A stretch of DNA of 59,999 nucleotides, taken from assembly GCF_003034985.1 (NCBI RefSeq), contig NZ_PZKG01000012.1, positions 1 through 59,999 of the forward strand. Reading direction: 5' to 3'. Numbering within the stretch: position 1 is the first letter of the stretch; every line of letters starts with the position of its first letter. Both the position numbers and the translations under genes were made by a program. Positions 48,561-59,801 of the stretch are shown here, one piece after another. Below the pieces are notes generated by a model, which was given only the letters and a program-made list of their open reading frames with translations, was not told the origin of the DNA and did not search any database. The stretch is from Cereibacter changlensis JA139 (GTDB taxonomy: Bacteria; Pseudomonadota; Alphaproteobacteria; Rhodobacterales; Rhodobacteraceae).

Positions 48561-49313
48561 TTACAGCTTCCAGCCGGAATGCAGCGCAGCGATACCCATC
48601 GACAGGTTGCGATACTTGGCCTGACCGAAGCCGGCCTTCTGGATCATCTTCAGGAAGGTCTCCTGATCGGGGAATTTGCGGATCGATTCCACCAGATATT
48701 GATAGCTGTCGCGGTCATTCGCCACGATCTGGCCCATCACCGGGATCACGTTGAAGGAATAGCGGTCATAGGCCCATTGCATCGCCGCATTGGGCAACTG
48801 GCTGAACTCCAGCACCATGAGCCGCCCGCCGGGGCGCAGCACCCGGAAGGCCTCGTTCAGCGCATCCTGCACCCGGGTCACGTTCCGGATGCCGAAGCTG
48901 ATGGTGTAGACGTCGAAGCTGTTGTCCTTGAAGGGCAAGGCCATCGCATCGCCCGTCACCCAATCCAGCCGTTCCGACATGCTGTCGGCCTCGGCGCGCT
49001 GGCGGCCCGCCACCAGCATGCTCTCGGTCATGTCGCAGACCACCGCCGTCGCCCCCGGCGCGCGGCCGAGGAAGCGGAAGGCGATGTCGCCGGTGCCGCC
49101 AGCCACGTCGAGCAGGCGCTGACCGGCGCGCGGGGCGAGCCAGTCCATCATCGCATCCTTCCACAGCCGATGGATGCCCATCGACATGAGGTCGTTCATG
49201 ATGTCGTATTTCGAGGCCACGCGGGTGAAGACCCCATGAACCATTCCGGCCTTGTCGCCTTCGGGCACCGTCTGGAAGCCGAAATGGGTGGTGTTGGACT
49301 GATCATCGGTCAT
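48561..49313 (-). CDS. ubiE: Demethylmenaquinone/2-polyprenyl-benzoquinol methyltransferase UbiE
   Basis: This 250-residue SAM-dependent C-methyltransferase of the ubiquinone (and, where present, menaquinone) pathway contains [26 protein letters not shown] and the SAM-binding [36 protein letters not shown] and [16 protein letters not shown] are typical. The product of UbiE is used in the same membrane pathway that UbiB supports. It is divergent from mutM across 95 bp. Confidence 0.95.
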   Translation of the reverse strand: MTDDQSNTTHFGFQTVPEGDKAGMVHGVFTRVASKYDIMNDLMSMGIHRLWKDAMMDWLAPRAGQRLLDVAGGTGDIAFRFLGRAPGATAVVCDMTESMLVAGRQRAEADSMSERLDWVTGDAMALPFKDNSFDVYTISFGIRNVTRVQDALNEAFRVLRPGGRLMVLEFSQLPNAAMQWAYDRYSFNVIPVMGQIVANDRDSYQYLVESIRKFPDQETFLKMIQKAGFGQAKYRNLSMGIAALHSGWKL

Positions 49314-49408
49314 CGGGTCTTGCCGTCCTTCGCTTTGACCCCTCTTTATAGGCCGCCAGACGGGGGCGTGCAATGCGCCGCCGTGCTGCCATCTGTCGCG
49401 GAGTGAGA

Positions 49409-50260
49409 ATGCCCGAACTGCCCGAGGTCGAAACCGTGCGCCGCGGGCTGGAGCCCGTGCTCACCGGCCATGTCATCACCGAGGCTCTGGTGAACCGCCC
49501 CAACCTGCGCTGGCCCTTCCCGGAACGCATGGCCGAGCGGCTGACCGGCCAGCGGATCCTCGCGCTGCGGCGGCGGTCGAAATACATCCTCGCCGATCTC
49601 GACAGCGGCGAAAGCCTGCTGATCCATCTCGGCATGTCGGGGCGGATGCTGGTTTCCGGCGCGATGCTGGGCGAGTTCCACCACGACCACCCGGCCCCGG
49701 CCAAGCACGACCATGTGGTGCTGACCATGGACAGCGGCGCGCGGGTCACCTTCAACGACGCCCGGCGCTTCGGCTCGATGGATCTGATGCCGACCGATCA
49801 CGCGGCGGAACACCCGCTGTTGGCGGGGCTCGGGCCGGAGCCCTTGGGCAACGCCTTCCACGAGGCCTACCTGATCGGGCGGCTGAAGGGCCGCAACACG
49901 CCGATCAAGGCGGCGCTCCTGGATCAGCGCGTGGTGGCGGGGCTTGGCAACATCTATGTCTGCGAGGCGCTGTTCCGCGCGGGCATCGACCCGACCCGCA
50001 AGGCGGGTGCGCTTTCCGCCGAAACCGTCGCCTCGCTGGTGCCGATCATCCGGCAGGTGCTGGGCGAGGCGATCGAGGCCGGCGGGTCCTCGCTGCGCGA
50101 CTACCGGCAGGCGGATGGCGAGCTCGGCTATTTCCAGCACACCTTCCGCGTGTATGACCGCGAGGGCCAGCCCTGCGTCACCCCCGGCTGCCCCGGCATC
50201 GTCGGGCGGATCGTGCAATCCGGCCGCTCCACCTTCCATTGCCCGATCTGCCAGAGATGA
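49409..50260 (+). CDS. mutM: Formamidopyrimidine-DNA glycosylase
   Basis: This 283-residue bifunctional glycosylase/AP lyase removes 8-oxoguanine and formamidopyrimidines. The start [14 protein letters not shown] places the catalytic Pro2 and Glu3. HLGMSGRM, the [11 protein letters not shown] segment, [24 protein letters not shown] (helix-two-turn-helix) and the C-terminal zinc finger [27 protein letters not shown] complete it. All expected elements are present. Confidence 0.97.
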   Translation: MPELPEVETVRRGLEPVLTGHVITEALVNRPNLRWPFPERMAERLTGQRILALRRRSKYILADLDSGESLLIHLGMSGRMLVSGAMLGEFHHDHPAPAKHDHVVLTMDSGARVTFNDARRFGSMDLMPTDHAAEHPLLAGLGPEPLGNAFHEAYLIGRLKGRNTPIKAALLDQRVVAGLGNIYVCEALFRAGIDPTRKAGALSAETVASLVPIIRQVLGEAIEAGGSSLRDYRQADGELGYFQHTFRVYDREGQPCVTPGCPGIVGRIVQSGRSTFHCPICQR

Positions 50261-50322
50261 CTTGATCCCCTGCTCCGGGCTGCTAGACCTTCGCCCAACG
50301 CTGCGAGTGCAAAGGAACAGCC

Positions 50323-51099
50323 ATGGCCTACGAGACGCTGATCGTCGAGATCGAGGATTATGTCGCGGTGATCCGGCTCAACCGGCCCGACGCGATGAAC
50401 GCGCTGAACAGCCAGCTGATGTCGGAACTGGCGCAGGCCCTGGGCGAGGCCGACCGCAACGACAAGGTGCGCTGCATCGTGCTGACCGGGTCGGAGAAGG
50501 CCTTCGCCGCCGGGGCCGACATCAAGGAAATGGCCGAGCAGAGCTTCGTCGACATGTTCGGCGGCGATTTCTTCACGAAGGATTCCGAGGCGATAATGCG
50601 GACCCGCAAGCCGGTGATCGCCGCCGTGGCGGGCTATGCCCTGGGCGGCGGCTGCGAACTGGCGATGATGTGCGACTTCATCATCTGCGCCGACAACGCC
50701 AAGTTCGGCCAGCCCGAGATCAACCTCGGCGTCGTCGCCGGTCTGGGCGGCACCCAACGGCTGACCCGCTTCGTCGGCAAGTCCAAGGCGATGGAGATGC
50801 ATCTGACCGGCCGCTTCATGGATGCCGCCGAGGCCGAGCGTTCGGGCCTCGTCAGCCGGGTGGTGCCGGTGAAGACGCTGATGGAGGAGGCGATGAAGGC
50901 CGCCGCCCGCATCGCCGAGAAATCGGCGCTCACCGCCATGGCGGTGAAGGAGGCGGTGAACCGCAGCTACGAGACCACGCTGCGCGAAGGCATCCTGTTC
51001 GAGCGCCGGCTGTTCCACGCGATGTTCGCCACCGAGGACCAGAAGGAGGGGATGGCCGCCTTCCTCGAGAAGCGCACCGCCCAGTTTCGTGACAGATAG
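50323..51099 (+). CDS. Enoyl-CoA hydratase
   Basis: This 258-residue crotonase-fold protein hydrates trans-2-enoyl-CoA in beta-oxidation or a related pathway. [13 protein letters not shown] forms the oxyanion hole, and the catalytic glutamates are E112 ([13 protein letters not shown]) and E132 ([20 protein letters not shown]), as in true hydratases. The acyl-chain range is unknown. It lies between mutM and rpsT and is probably transcribed alone. Confidence 0.93.
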   Translation: MAYETLIVEIEDYVAVIRLNRPDAMNALNSQLMSELAQALGEADRNDKVRCIVLTGSEKAFAAGADIKEMAEQSFVDMFGGDFFTKDSEAIMRTRKPVIAAVAGYALGGGCELAMMCDFIICADNAKFGQPEINLGVVAGLGGTQRLTRFVGKSKAMEMHLTGRFMDAAEAERSGLVSRVVPVKTLMEEAMKAAARIAEKSALTAMAVKEAVNRSYETTLREGILFERRLFHAMFATEDQKEGMAAFLEKRTAQFRDR

Positions 51100-51121
51100 G
51101 TGAAAAACCGCCCTTACCCGG

Positions 51122-51150
51122 TTGACTCGAGCCCGAGTCGCCCGTAAAGA
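51122..51150 (+). promoter_or_regulatory. Sigma-70-type promoter of rpsT
   Basis: TTGACT (51122-51127) and TAAAGA (51145-51150) are separated by 17 bp and lie 47 bp upstream of the rpsT start. Confidence 0.65.
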
Positions 51151-51196
51151 CGCGGCTTCAAGATAGACACGAACCGAAGAACCGGAAACTCGATAC

Positions 51197-51475
51197 ATGG
51201 CCAATTCGCCCCAGTCCAAGAAGCGCGCCCGCCAGTCCGAGGCTCGCTATGCCGTGAACAAGGCGCGCCGTTCGCGGATCCGCACCTTCCTTCGCAAGGT
51301 TGAGGAGGCTCTTGCCTCCGGCGACCAGGCTGCTGCCGCTGCCGCTCTGAAAACCGCCCAGCCCGAAATGGCGCGCGGCGTCACCAAGGGCGTGCTGCAC
51401 AAGAACACCGTTGCGCGCAAGATGTCGCGCCTCTCCTCGCGGGTGAAGACCCTCGGCGCTGCAGCCGCAGCCTGA
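51197..51475 (+). CDS. rpsT: 30S ribosomal protein S20
   Basis: This 92-residue basic helical protein binds 16S rRNA in the body of the 30S subunit. [39 protein letters not shown] and [25 protein letters not shown] match bS20. A promoter upstream and a clear terminator downstream define a monocistronic unit, located just before dnaA as in many alphaproteobacteria. Confidence 0.97.
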   Translation: MANSPQSKKRARQSEARYAVNKARRSRIRTFLRKVEEALASGDQAAAAAALKTAQPEMARGVTKGVLHKNTVARKMSRLSSRVKTLGAAAAA

Positions 51476-51500
51476 TCCCTACCGCAAGACCGCATTGCAG

Positions 51501-51527
51501 AAGCGCGCCTTTCAGGCGCGCTTTTTG
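51501..51527 (+). terminator. Rho-independent terminator of rpsT
   Basis: Arms AGCGCGCC (51502-51509) and GGCGCGCT (51515-51522) around TTTCA are followed by a run of T, 26 bases past the stop codon. Confidence 0.9.
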
Positions 51528-51998
51528 CATGTCTGGAGGCGCGTTTTGCACAGGCGTTGCCGTTTTGCCCGCCGCCCGGGATTCGCTTTGGCAATCTGTG
51601 CGTCAACAGTGAAGTTCGGTTGCAGAGGCTCCACCCCAGTTGCTAGCTTCTGGAGGCGATTCACTACGTCCTTGGGGGGACATGGCTGATCGTGCGTCGT
51701 TCACCATCGCTGCCTGTTGTCGCGCTGCCGCGACCGGATGACGAGTGACGTACGGTCATGGGTTATGAAGTCTGTGCTGCCTTAAGCACTCAGTCTGCAG
51801 GTTCAGGTCCTCCGACTCGGTTCGGTGGCTCCGGCCTGCTTTGACCCTGTTCACCGGCTCCTGCTGTCTGCGGGACCGGCCCGTTTCCGCGTGTCGATCC
51901 GGCACGGGGGCGCGGTGCAGTCGCGAACGAAAATATGGCAGCCCGGAGCATGACGCCCCGGGCAAAGCCAAGGCAAAGAGCGACGGACGGGCTGAAGA
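51528..51998. other. Long leader/intergenic region upstream of dnaA
   Basis: These 471 bp form the longest non-coding stretch of the window. One DnaA-box-like 9-mer, TTTTGCACA at 51544-51552, fits the relaxed consensus TTWTNCACA. No cluster of boxes and no AT-rich unwinding element is visible, so this is not a convincing origin. TTGCAG (51622-51627) with CTAGCT 17 bp later is a weak promoter candidate. A 19-codon frame lies at 51682-51741. A long dnaA leader is the simplest reading. Confidence 0.4.
51682..51741 (+). CDS. Possible 19-residue ORF in the dnaA leader
   Basis: An ATG at 51682 follows a GGGGGG run at three-base spacing and reads MADRASFTIAACCRAAATG before TGA. I do not recognise the peptide. 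It may be a leader peptide or chance; only its position in a long dnaA leader makes it notable. Confidence 0.15.
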   Translation: MADRASFTIAACCRAAATG

Positions 51999-53384
51999 AT
52001 GACGAATGACACTTGGGTGCAAATGCGTGACGGTCTGCAGCAACGGGTGGGCCGCAACAACTTTGTCACCTGGATCGAACCGCTGAAGCTCGCCGGCGTG
52101 GGCGAGGGCGTGGCGCGCTTCGAGGTGCCGACCGTCTTCTTCGGCGATTGGGTGTCGCGCAACTTCGGCGACCACATCCGCCTGCACCTCGCCGAGGGCG
52201 GCGCCGCAGTGGAGCGTCTGGAATTCGCCGTCTGCGCCACGCCGCGCCCCGCCGCCAACCAGCCCGCCACGCCGGCCGCAACGGCAGCCCCGGCCCCCGC
52301 GCCGGTGAAGGCCAGCAAGCCCAAGCCGGTCATCGAGGAGGACCTGCGCGGGGCCCCGCTGGACGCGCGTTTCACCTTCGACAGCTTCGTGGTCGGCAAG
52401 CCGAACGAGCTGGCCCATGCCGCCGCCCGCCGCGTGGCCGAGGGTGGCCCCGTGACCTTCAACCCGCTGTTCCTCTACGGCGGCGTCGGGCTCGGCAAGA
52501 CCCACCTGATGCATGCCATCGCCCACGAGCTGCAGATGCGCCAGCCCGACCTGCGGGTGCTCTACCTCTCGGCCGAGCAGTTCATGTACCGCTTCGTCCA
52601 GGCCCTGCGCGAGCGCGAGATCATGGGCTTCAAGGAGCTGTTCCGCTCGGTCGATGTGCTGATGGTCGATGACGTGCAGTTCATCGCCGGCAAGGATTCG
52701 ACACAGGAAGAGTTCTTCCACACCTTCAACGCGCTGGTGGACCAGAACAAGCAGATCGTCATCTCCGCCGACCGCGCGCCGGGCGAGATCAAGGATCTGG
52801 AAGAGCGGATCAAGAGCCGGCTGCAATGCGGTCTGGTCGTCGACCTGCATCCCACGGATTACGAACTGCGTCTGGGCATCCTGCAGCAGAAGGCGGAATA
52901 TTATCACCAGCAGTACAAGGGCCTGATGCTGGCCGATGGCGTGCTGGAATTCCTCGCCCATCGCATCACCACCAACGTCCGCGTGCTGGAAGGCGCGCTG
53001 ACCCGGCTCTTCGCCTTCGCCAGCCTCGTCGGGCGCGAGATCAACCTCGACCTGACGCAGGACTGCCTCGCCGACATCCTCCGCGCCTCCGACCGCAAGG
53101 TCACCATCGAGGAGATCCAGCGCAAGGTGGCCGAGCATTACAACATCCGCCTCTCCGACATGATCGGCCCGAAGCGGCTGCGCACCATCGCCCGGCCGCG
53201 TCAGGTGGCGATGTATCTCTCCAAGCAGCTGACCCCGCGCTCGCTGCCCGAGATCGGCCGCCGCTTCGGCGGGCGCGACCACACCACGATCATGCATGGC
53301 GTGCGCAAGATCGAGGAGCTGATGGCGACGGATTCGCAGCTGAACGACGATCTGCAACTGTTGCGCCGGCTGCTACAGGCCTGA
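51999..53384 (+). CDS. dnaA: Chromosomal replication initiator DnaA
   Basis: This 461-residue AAA+ initiator binds and melts the origin. Domain I occupies about residues 1-80 (NFVTWIEPLKLAGV), and a proline/alanine-rich linker follows. The ATPase domain has Walker A GGVGLGKTH (Lys167), VDDVQFIAGKDSTQEEFFHTFNAL and the sensor/arginine region. The C-terminal DNA-binding domain has the signature RPRQVAMYLSKQLTPRSLPEIGRRFGGRDHTTIMHGVRKI. The start MTNDTWVQMRDGLQQRVG fits alphaproteobacterial DnaA. It heads the dnaA-dnaN-recF-gyrB block. Confidence 0.98.
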   Translation: MTNDTWVQMRDGLQQRVGRNNFVTWIEPLKLAGVGEGVARFEVPTVFFGDWVSRNFGDHIRLHLAEGGAAVERLEFAVCATPRPAANQPATPAATAAPAPAPVKASKPKPVIEEDLRGAPLDARFTFDSFVVGKPNELAHAAARRVAEGGPVTFNPLFLYGGVGLGKTHLMHAIAHELQMRQPDLRVLYLSAEQFMYRFVQALREREIMGFKELFRSVDVLMVDDVQFIAGKDSTQEEFFHTFNALVDQNKQIVISADRAPGEIKDLEERIKSRLQCGLVVDLHPTDYELRLGILQQKAEYYHQQYKGLMLADGVLEFLAHRITTNVRVLEGALTRLFAFASLVGREINLDLTQDCLADILRASDRKVTIEEIQRKVAEHYNIRLSDMIGPKRLRTIARPRQVAMYLSKQLTPRSLPEIGRRFGGRDHTTIMHGVRKIEELMATDSQLNDDLQLLRRLLQA

Positions 53385-53403
53385 ACCGGGTCGGGCGGGG
53401 GCC

Positions 53404-53432
53404 TTGACGGCCCCGCGAAAGCCACCATAGTC
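53404..53432 (+). promoter_or_regulatory. Probable promoter of dnaN
   Basis: TTGACG (53404-53409) is followed 16 bp later by CATAGT (53426-53431), about 80 bp upstream of dnaN. The dnaA-dnaN gap of 126 bp leaves room for independent dnaN expression. Confidence 0.45.
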
Positions 53433-53510
53433 GAAAAAAACGTGAGCCGGCGAAAAGCCGGGCAGCTTTGGCGTCCCTGACGCAAGCTCCGGTCAGAAGG
53501 GTATGAGGGA

Positions 53511-54629
53511 ATGAAGATCAGCATCGAACGCGGCACCCTGCTCAAGGCCGTGGGGCAGGCCCAGTCGGTCGTCGAGCGCCGCAACACGATTCCGATCCTC
53601 GCCAACGTGCTGATCGAGGCCGAGGGCAGCACCGTGTCGTTCCGCGCCACCGACCTCGACATCGAGGTTGTGGACCGCGCCGCCGCCATGGTCGACCGCC
53701 CCGGCGCCACCACCGTCTCGGCGGTCATGCTGCACGAGATCGTCCGCAAGCTGCCCGACGGCGCGCTGGTCGGCCTGACCGAAGACGCCGCCACCGGCCG
53801 CCTGACGGTCACCGCCGGCCGCTCGGTCTTCAGCCTCGCCACCCTGCCGAAGGAAGATTTCCCGGTGATGGCGAGCTCGGAATATGCCTCGAACTTCGCC
53901 GCCCCCGCCCCGGTGCTGCGCCGGCTGTTCGACAAGGCGAAATTCGCCATCTCGACCGAGGAAACCCGCTACTACCTGAACGGCGTCTATCTGCATGTCG
54001 CCACCGGCGACGAGGGCCCCGTGCTGCGCTGCGTCGCAACCGATGGCCACCGCCTCGCCCGGATCGACGCGCCGCTGCCCGAGGGCGCGCAGGGCATGCC
54101 CGGCGTCATCGTGCCGCGCAAGACGGTGAACGAGCTGCGCAAGCTGCTGGACGACGACGAGGCCGAGATCACCGTGTCGGTGTCCGAGACCAAGGTGCGC
54201 TTCGCCACCCCCGTCCTCACCATGACCTCCAAGGTCATCGACGGCACCTTCCCCGACTACACCCGCGTCATCCCAACCGGCAACACCCGCCGTCTGGAGG
54301 TCGATGCCGCCGAATTCGCCAAGGCGGTCGACCGCGTGGCCACCGTCTCGTCGGAACGCTCGCGCGCGGTGAAACTGTCGCTCGACGAGGACCGGCTGGT
54401 GCTCTCGGTGAACGCCCCCGATTCCGGCGCCGCCGAGGAAGAGCTGGCCGTGGCCTATGCCGACGAGAAGCTGGAGATCGGCTTCAACGCCAAGTATCTC
54501 CTGGAGATCGCCTCGCAGGTGGATCGCGAGAACGCGGTCTTCCTGTTCAACTCCTCGGGCGATCCGACGCTGATGCGCGAGGGCAATGACATGTCGGCGG
54601 TCTATGTCGTCATGCCGATGCGCGTCTGA
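53511..54629 (+). CDS. dnaN: DNA polymerase III beta sliding clamp
   Basis: This 372-residue clamp protein has three repeated domains. MKISIERGTLLKAVGQAQSVVERRNTIPILANVLIEA begins domain I. TRYYLNGVYLHV and ATDGHRLARIDAPLP belong to domain II, and LEVDAAEFAKAVDRVATVSSERSRAVKLSL to domain III. The C-terminal AVYVVMPMRV is the conserved end that helps form the partner-binding cleft. It is complete. Confidence 0.98.
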   Translation: MKISIERGTLLKAVGQAQSVVERRNTIPILANVLIEAEGSTVSFRATDLDIEVVDRAAAMVDRPGATTVSAVMLHEIVRKLPDGALVGLTEDAATGRLTVTAGRSVFSLATLPKEDFPVMASSEYASNFAAPAPVLRRLFDKAKFAISTEETRYYLNGVYLHVATGDEGPVLRCVATDGHRLARIDAPLPEGAQGMPGVIVPRKTVNELRKLLDDDEAEITVSVSETKVRFATPVLTMTSKVIDGTFPDYTRVIPTGNTRRLEVDAAEFAKAVDRVATVSSERSRAVKLSLDEDRLVLSVNAPDSGAAEEELAVAYADEKLEIGFNAKYLLEIASQVDRENAVFLFNSSGDPTLMREGNDMSAVYVVMPMRV

Positions 54630-54638
54630 GCCGACGCC

Positions 54639-54709
54639 GGGGGGCCAGCCCCCCAGCCCGGCCACAGGCCGGGCGTTCTTCCCTGGAAATCCTCCCCGGG
54701 AGGATTTCC
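54639..54709. terminator. Three tandem hairpins between dnaN and recF
   Basis: GGGGGG/CCCCCC (54639-54644 and 54649-54654), GCCCGGCC/GGCCGGGC (54656-54663 and 54667-54674) and GGAAATCCTCCC/GGGAGGATTTCC (54685-54696 and 54698-54709) are perfect stems in one 71-bp block. They are followed by CCCGGGATATTTTTCGACAG, an AT-rich patch just before recF. The block could terminate dnaN transcription and set recF expression lower; this is inferred. Confidence 0.5.
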
Positions 54710-54756
54710 GGGCGGTCATCACCCCGGGATATTTTTCGACAGAAAATGAGGGTGTG

Positions 54757-55848
54757 ATGCGCGGGCTTGCGATCGAGACGCTGGTCCTGTCGCATTTCCG
54801 CAGCCACAGGGCGGCGCGGCTACAGCTCGACGGCCGGCCGGTGGCCATCTTCGGGGCCAATGGCGCGGGCAAGACCAATATTCTCGAAGCGGTCTCGCTG
54901 CTCTCCCCGGGGCGCGGGTTGCGGCGCGCCGGCGCCGAGGAGATCGCCCGGCGGCCCGAGGCTCTGGGCTGGAAGGTCAGCGCCGATCTTCGGGGATTGC
55001 ACGGCGCGCATGAGGTCGAGACCTGGGCCGAGGCCGGGGCGCAGCGGCAGGTGCGGATCGACGGCAAGGCCGCGACGCAGGTGATGCTGGGCCGGATCGC
55101 CCGGCTGCTCTGGCTGGTGCCGGCGATGGACAGGCTCTGGATCGAGGCGGCCGAGGGGCGGCGGCGGTTTCTCGACCGCATGACCATGAGCTTCGCCCCC
55201 GATCACGCCGAGGCGGTGCTGGCCTATGAGAAGGCGATGCGCGACCGCAACCGGCTGCTGAAGGATCAGGTGGGCGACCCGCATTGGTATGGCGCGCTGG
55301 AGGCGCGGATGGCCGAGGCAGCGGCGCTGATCGTGGCGCATCGCGCGGCGGCGCTGGCGCGGCTGAATGCCGCGCAGGAGGGCGCTGCGACCGCCTTTCC
55401 CCATGCCGCGCTCAGCCTCTCCGGCGAGGAGCCCGAGGATCTGGCGACGGCCTGGGCCGAGGGGCGGCGGCGCGACATGGCGGCGGGGCGCACGCTGATC
55501 GGCCCGCATCGCACGGATCTGCTGGCGGTTTATGCGGCGAAGGGCGTCGGCGCCGATCAATGCTCCACCGGCGAGCAGAAGGCGCTGCTGATCTCGCTGA
55601 TCCTCGCCAATGCCCGCGCGCTGGCCGAGGATCTTGGGGCGGCGCCGATCCTGCTCCTGGACGAGGTCGCGGCCCATCTTGACGCCGGACGGCGCGCTGC
55701 GCTCTATGACGAACTCTGTGCCCTGGGGGCGCAGGCGCTGATGACCGGCACGGGGGCAGAGCTCTTCGACACGCTGGGCAGCCGGGCGCAGGTGTTCGAA
55801 GTGGCCGAGGAGGCAGGCGTGTCCAGTGTGAGGGAGATCGTCGCATGA
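54757..55848 (+). CDS. recF: DNA replication/repair protein RecF
   Basis: This 363-residue SMC-like ATPase loads RecA at gaps. Walker A GANGAGKTN starts at residue 33 (Lys39), AAEGRRRFLDRMTMSFAPDHA is the family motif, the signature CSTGEQKALLISLILANA precedes Walker B PILLLDEVAAHLDAGRR. The ATG at 54757 is chosen because frames further upstream run through the hairpin block. Its stop overlaps the start of the VOC gene. Confidence 0.96.
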   Translation: MRGLAIETLVLSHFRSHRAARLQLDGRPVAIFGANGAGKTNILEAVSLLSPGRGLRRAGAEEIARRPEALGWKVSADLRGLHGAHEVETWAEAGAQRQVRIDGKAATQVMLGRIARLLWLVPAMDRLWIEAAEGRRRFLDRMTMSFAPDHAEAVLAYEKAMRDRNRLLKDQVGDPHWYGALEARMAEAAALIVAHRAAALARLNAAQEGAATAFPHAALSLSGEEPEDLATAWAEGRRRDMAAGRTLIGPHRTDLLAVYAAKGVGADQCSTGEQKALLISLILANARALAEDLGAAPILLLDEVAAHLDAGRRAALYDELCALGAQALMTGTGAELFDTLGSRAQVFEVAEEAGVSSVREIVA

Positions 55849-56270
55849 CGCCGCAACGGGTTACGCTCATCACGCTGGGGGTCGCCGATCTGGCCGCCGC
55901 CATCGCCTTCTACGAACGCCTCGGCTGGCGCCAGCACGGCCAGCAGGAGCGCATCGCCTTCTTCCAGCTGAACGGTCTGGCGCTGGCGCTGTTCGGCCTC
56001 GCCGACCTCGCCGCCGATCAGGGCCGGGCGGGCGCGACCCTCGGCGCCGGGGCGGTGACGCTGGCGCAGAACTTCGCCACCGAGGCCGAGGTCGATGCGG
56101 CCTTCACGCAAGCGCTGGCGGCGGGCGCCACGGCGCTGAAGCCGCCGGAGAAGGTGTTCTGGGGCGGCTACTCCGGCTACTGGGCCGATCCCGATGGCCA
56201 TGTCTGGGAGGTTGCGATGAACCCGTTCTGGCCCTTGGCCGCAGACGGCAGCCTGACGTTGCCCGCATGA
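55845..56270 (+). CDS. VOC family (glyoxalase-like) protein
   Basis: This 141-residue protein has two beta-alpha-beta-beta-beta modules of the vicinal oxygen chelate fold: VTLITLGVADLAAAIAFYERLGWRQ and GYSGYWADPDGHVWEVAMNPFW. The conserved Glu before VAMNP could be a metal ligand. The substrate is unknown. It overlaps recF by four bases and the LysE gene by four bases, so it is co-transcribed with recF without an obvious functional link. Confidence 0.85.
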   Translation: MTPQRVTLITLGVADLAAAIAFYERLGWRQHGQQERIAFFQLNGLALALFGLADLAADQGRAGATLGAGAVTLAQNFATEAEVDAAFTQALAAGATALKPPEKVFWGGYSGYWADPDGHVWEVAMNPFWPLAADGSLTLPA

Positions 56271-56887
56271 CCATCGCTGCGGAAAGCCTGCTGCTCTACT
56301 GCGGCGCCCTCGTCATCCTGTTCCTCACCCCCGGCCCGGTCTGGGTGGCGATGATCGCCCGCGGCCTCACCGGAGGCTTCGCCGCCGCCTGGCCGCTGGC
56401 CGTGGGGGTCGCGCTCGGCGATCTCTTCTGGCCGCTCGCCGCGATCTTCGGGCTGAGCTGGGTCGCCTCGGTCTACGCCGATTTCATGTCCGTGCTGCGC
56501 TGGGTGGCGGTGGCGATCTTTCTCGTCATGGGCTGGATGCTGATCCGCAACGCCGGCAAGCCGATCTCCACCGACAGCCGCCTCACCCGCCCTGGCCGTT
56601 TCGCGGGCTTCGCCGCCGGCATCGCGGTGATCCTCGGCAATCCCAAGGCGATCCTGTTCTACATGGGCGTGCTGCCCGGCTTCTTCGACCTCACCCGCCT
56701 GACCTCTGTCGATGTCGCGGCGATCCTCGCGGTCTCGGCGGCGATCCCAATGGCCGGAAACCTCTGCTTCGCGCTGATGGTCGACCGGGTGCGGCGGCTT
56801 CTGTCCTCGCCGGAGGCGCTGCGTCGGCTGAACGTCACGGCGGGGGTGCTGCTGATTGCGGTTGCAGGCGTGATTGCCCTCTCCTGA
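56267..56887 (+). CDS. LysE family translocator
   Basis: This 206-residue inner-membrane protein has about six helices of the LysE/RhtB amino-acid exporter family. [44 protein letters not shown] contains the typical TPGP and GxxxGD motifs, and [22 protein letters not shown] is the second family block. The exported amino acid is not predictable. It ends 79 bp before gyrB. Confidence 0.9.
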   Translation: MTIAAESLLLYCGALVILFLTPGPVWVAMIARGLTGGFAAAWPLAVGVALGDLFWPLAAIFGLSWVASVYADFMSVLRWVAVAIFLVMGWMLIRNAGKPISTDSRLTRPGRFAGFAAGIAVILGNPKAILFYMGVLPGFFDLTRLTSVDVAAILAVSAAIPMAGNLCFALMVDRVRRLLSSPEALRRLNVTAGVLLIAVAGVIALS

Positions 56888-56909
56888 CCGCTAAATCTAT
56901 GGCAGGCGC

Positions 56910-56938
56910 GTGACATTCCCCCCCCCGGCGGCTATAAG
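56910..56938 (+). promoter_or_regulatory. Promoter of gyrB
   Basis: GTGACA (56910-56915) and TATAAG (56933-56938) are spaced by exactly 17 bp, 28 bp upstream of the gyrB ATG. The spacer contains a run of nine C. Confidence 0.7.
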
Positions 56939-56951
56939 TTGCGGGTAATGA

Positions 56952-59384
<2,433 letters not shown>

Positions 59385-59391
59385 TCACCGG

Positions 59392-59413
59392 CGGCAGCGT
59401 TCCGGCGCTGCCG
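59392..59413 (+). terminator. Hairpin after gyrB
   Basis: Arms CGGCAGCG (59392-59399) and CGCTGCCG (59406-59413) lie eight bases after the gyrB stop. A pyrimidine stretch CTTCCCC follows rather than a T-run. Confidence 0.6.
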
Positions 59414-59423
59414 CTTCCCCGCC

Positions 59424-59576
59424 TCAGCGACGCACAGGCGTCGCGGCGAACAGACAACCGACGATCAGGCCGACGGCCCAGCCGACAGCCAGCTGGCCGA
59501 TGGCGACGCCGAAGACCGTGCCGAAGCCAAGGCCGATGATCGTGCCCATGACGAGCCGCCAGATCAGTTCCGACAT
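59424..59576 (-). CDS. Small glycine-rich membrane protein
   Basis: This 50-residue protein starts MSELIWRLVMGTIIGLGFGT and is mostly two hydrophobic stretches with glycines at helix-packing spacing (GTVFGVAIGQLAVGWAVGLIVGCLFA). GGGAGG five bases upstream of the ATG at 59576 is a good ribosome binding site. I do not recognise a family. It is convergent to gyrB and its function is unknown. Confidence 0.65.
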   Translation of the reverse strand: MSELIWRLVMGTIIGLGFGTVFGVAIGQLAVGWAVGLIVGCLFAATPVRR

Positions 59577-59639
59577 GTGATCCTCCCTGTTGATCCGTGT
59601 GTGTCCTGTCGATCTGGGCCAACCACGAAACCGCGCTCC

Positions 59640-59668
59640 GGTTCCCTCGCGGGAACCTGCGTTTTTTG
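59640..59668 (+). terminator. Hairpin with T-run between the small membrane gene and otsB
   Basis: GGTTCCC (59640-59646) and GGGAACC (59651-59657) around TCGC are followed by TGCG and six T. As a plus-strand terminator it would stop read-through toward otsB. On the minus strand it lies in the promoter area of the small membrane gene. The rest of 59577-59801 shows only one more palindrome (AACGCGCCC/GGGCGCGTT, 59751-59769). Confidence 0.5.
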
Positions 59669-59801
59669 CCGCCTGTCGGTTCCGACCCGGGCCATGCTGC
59701 TTCAGCCCTGCCGTCCGGGCCCCGGCGCCGACGCAATAGAAAGTGAACCGAACGCGCCCCGGGCGCGTTGTCCCATGTCCGCAACCCGTAACGGAGGCTC
59801 C

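Noticed and set aside
51528-51998. Replication origin directly upstream of dnaA
   Set aside because: Only one box-like 9-mer and no AT-rich element are visible; whole-replicon GC skew would be needed.
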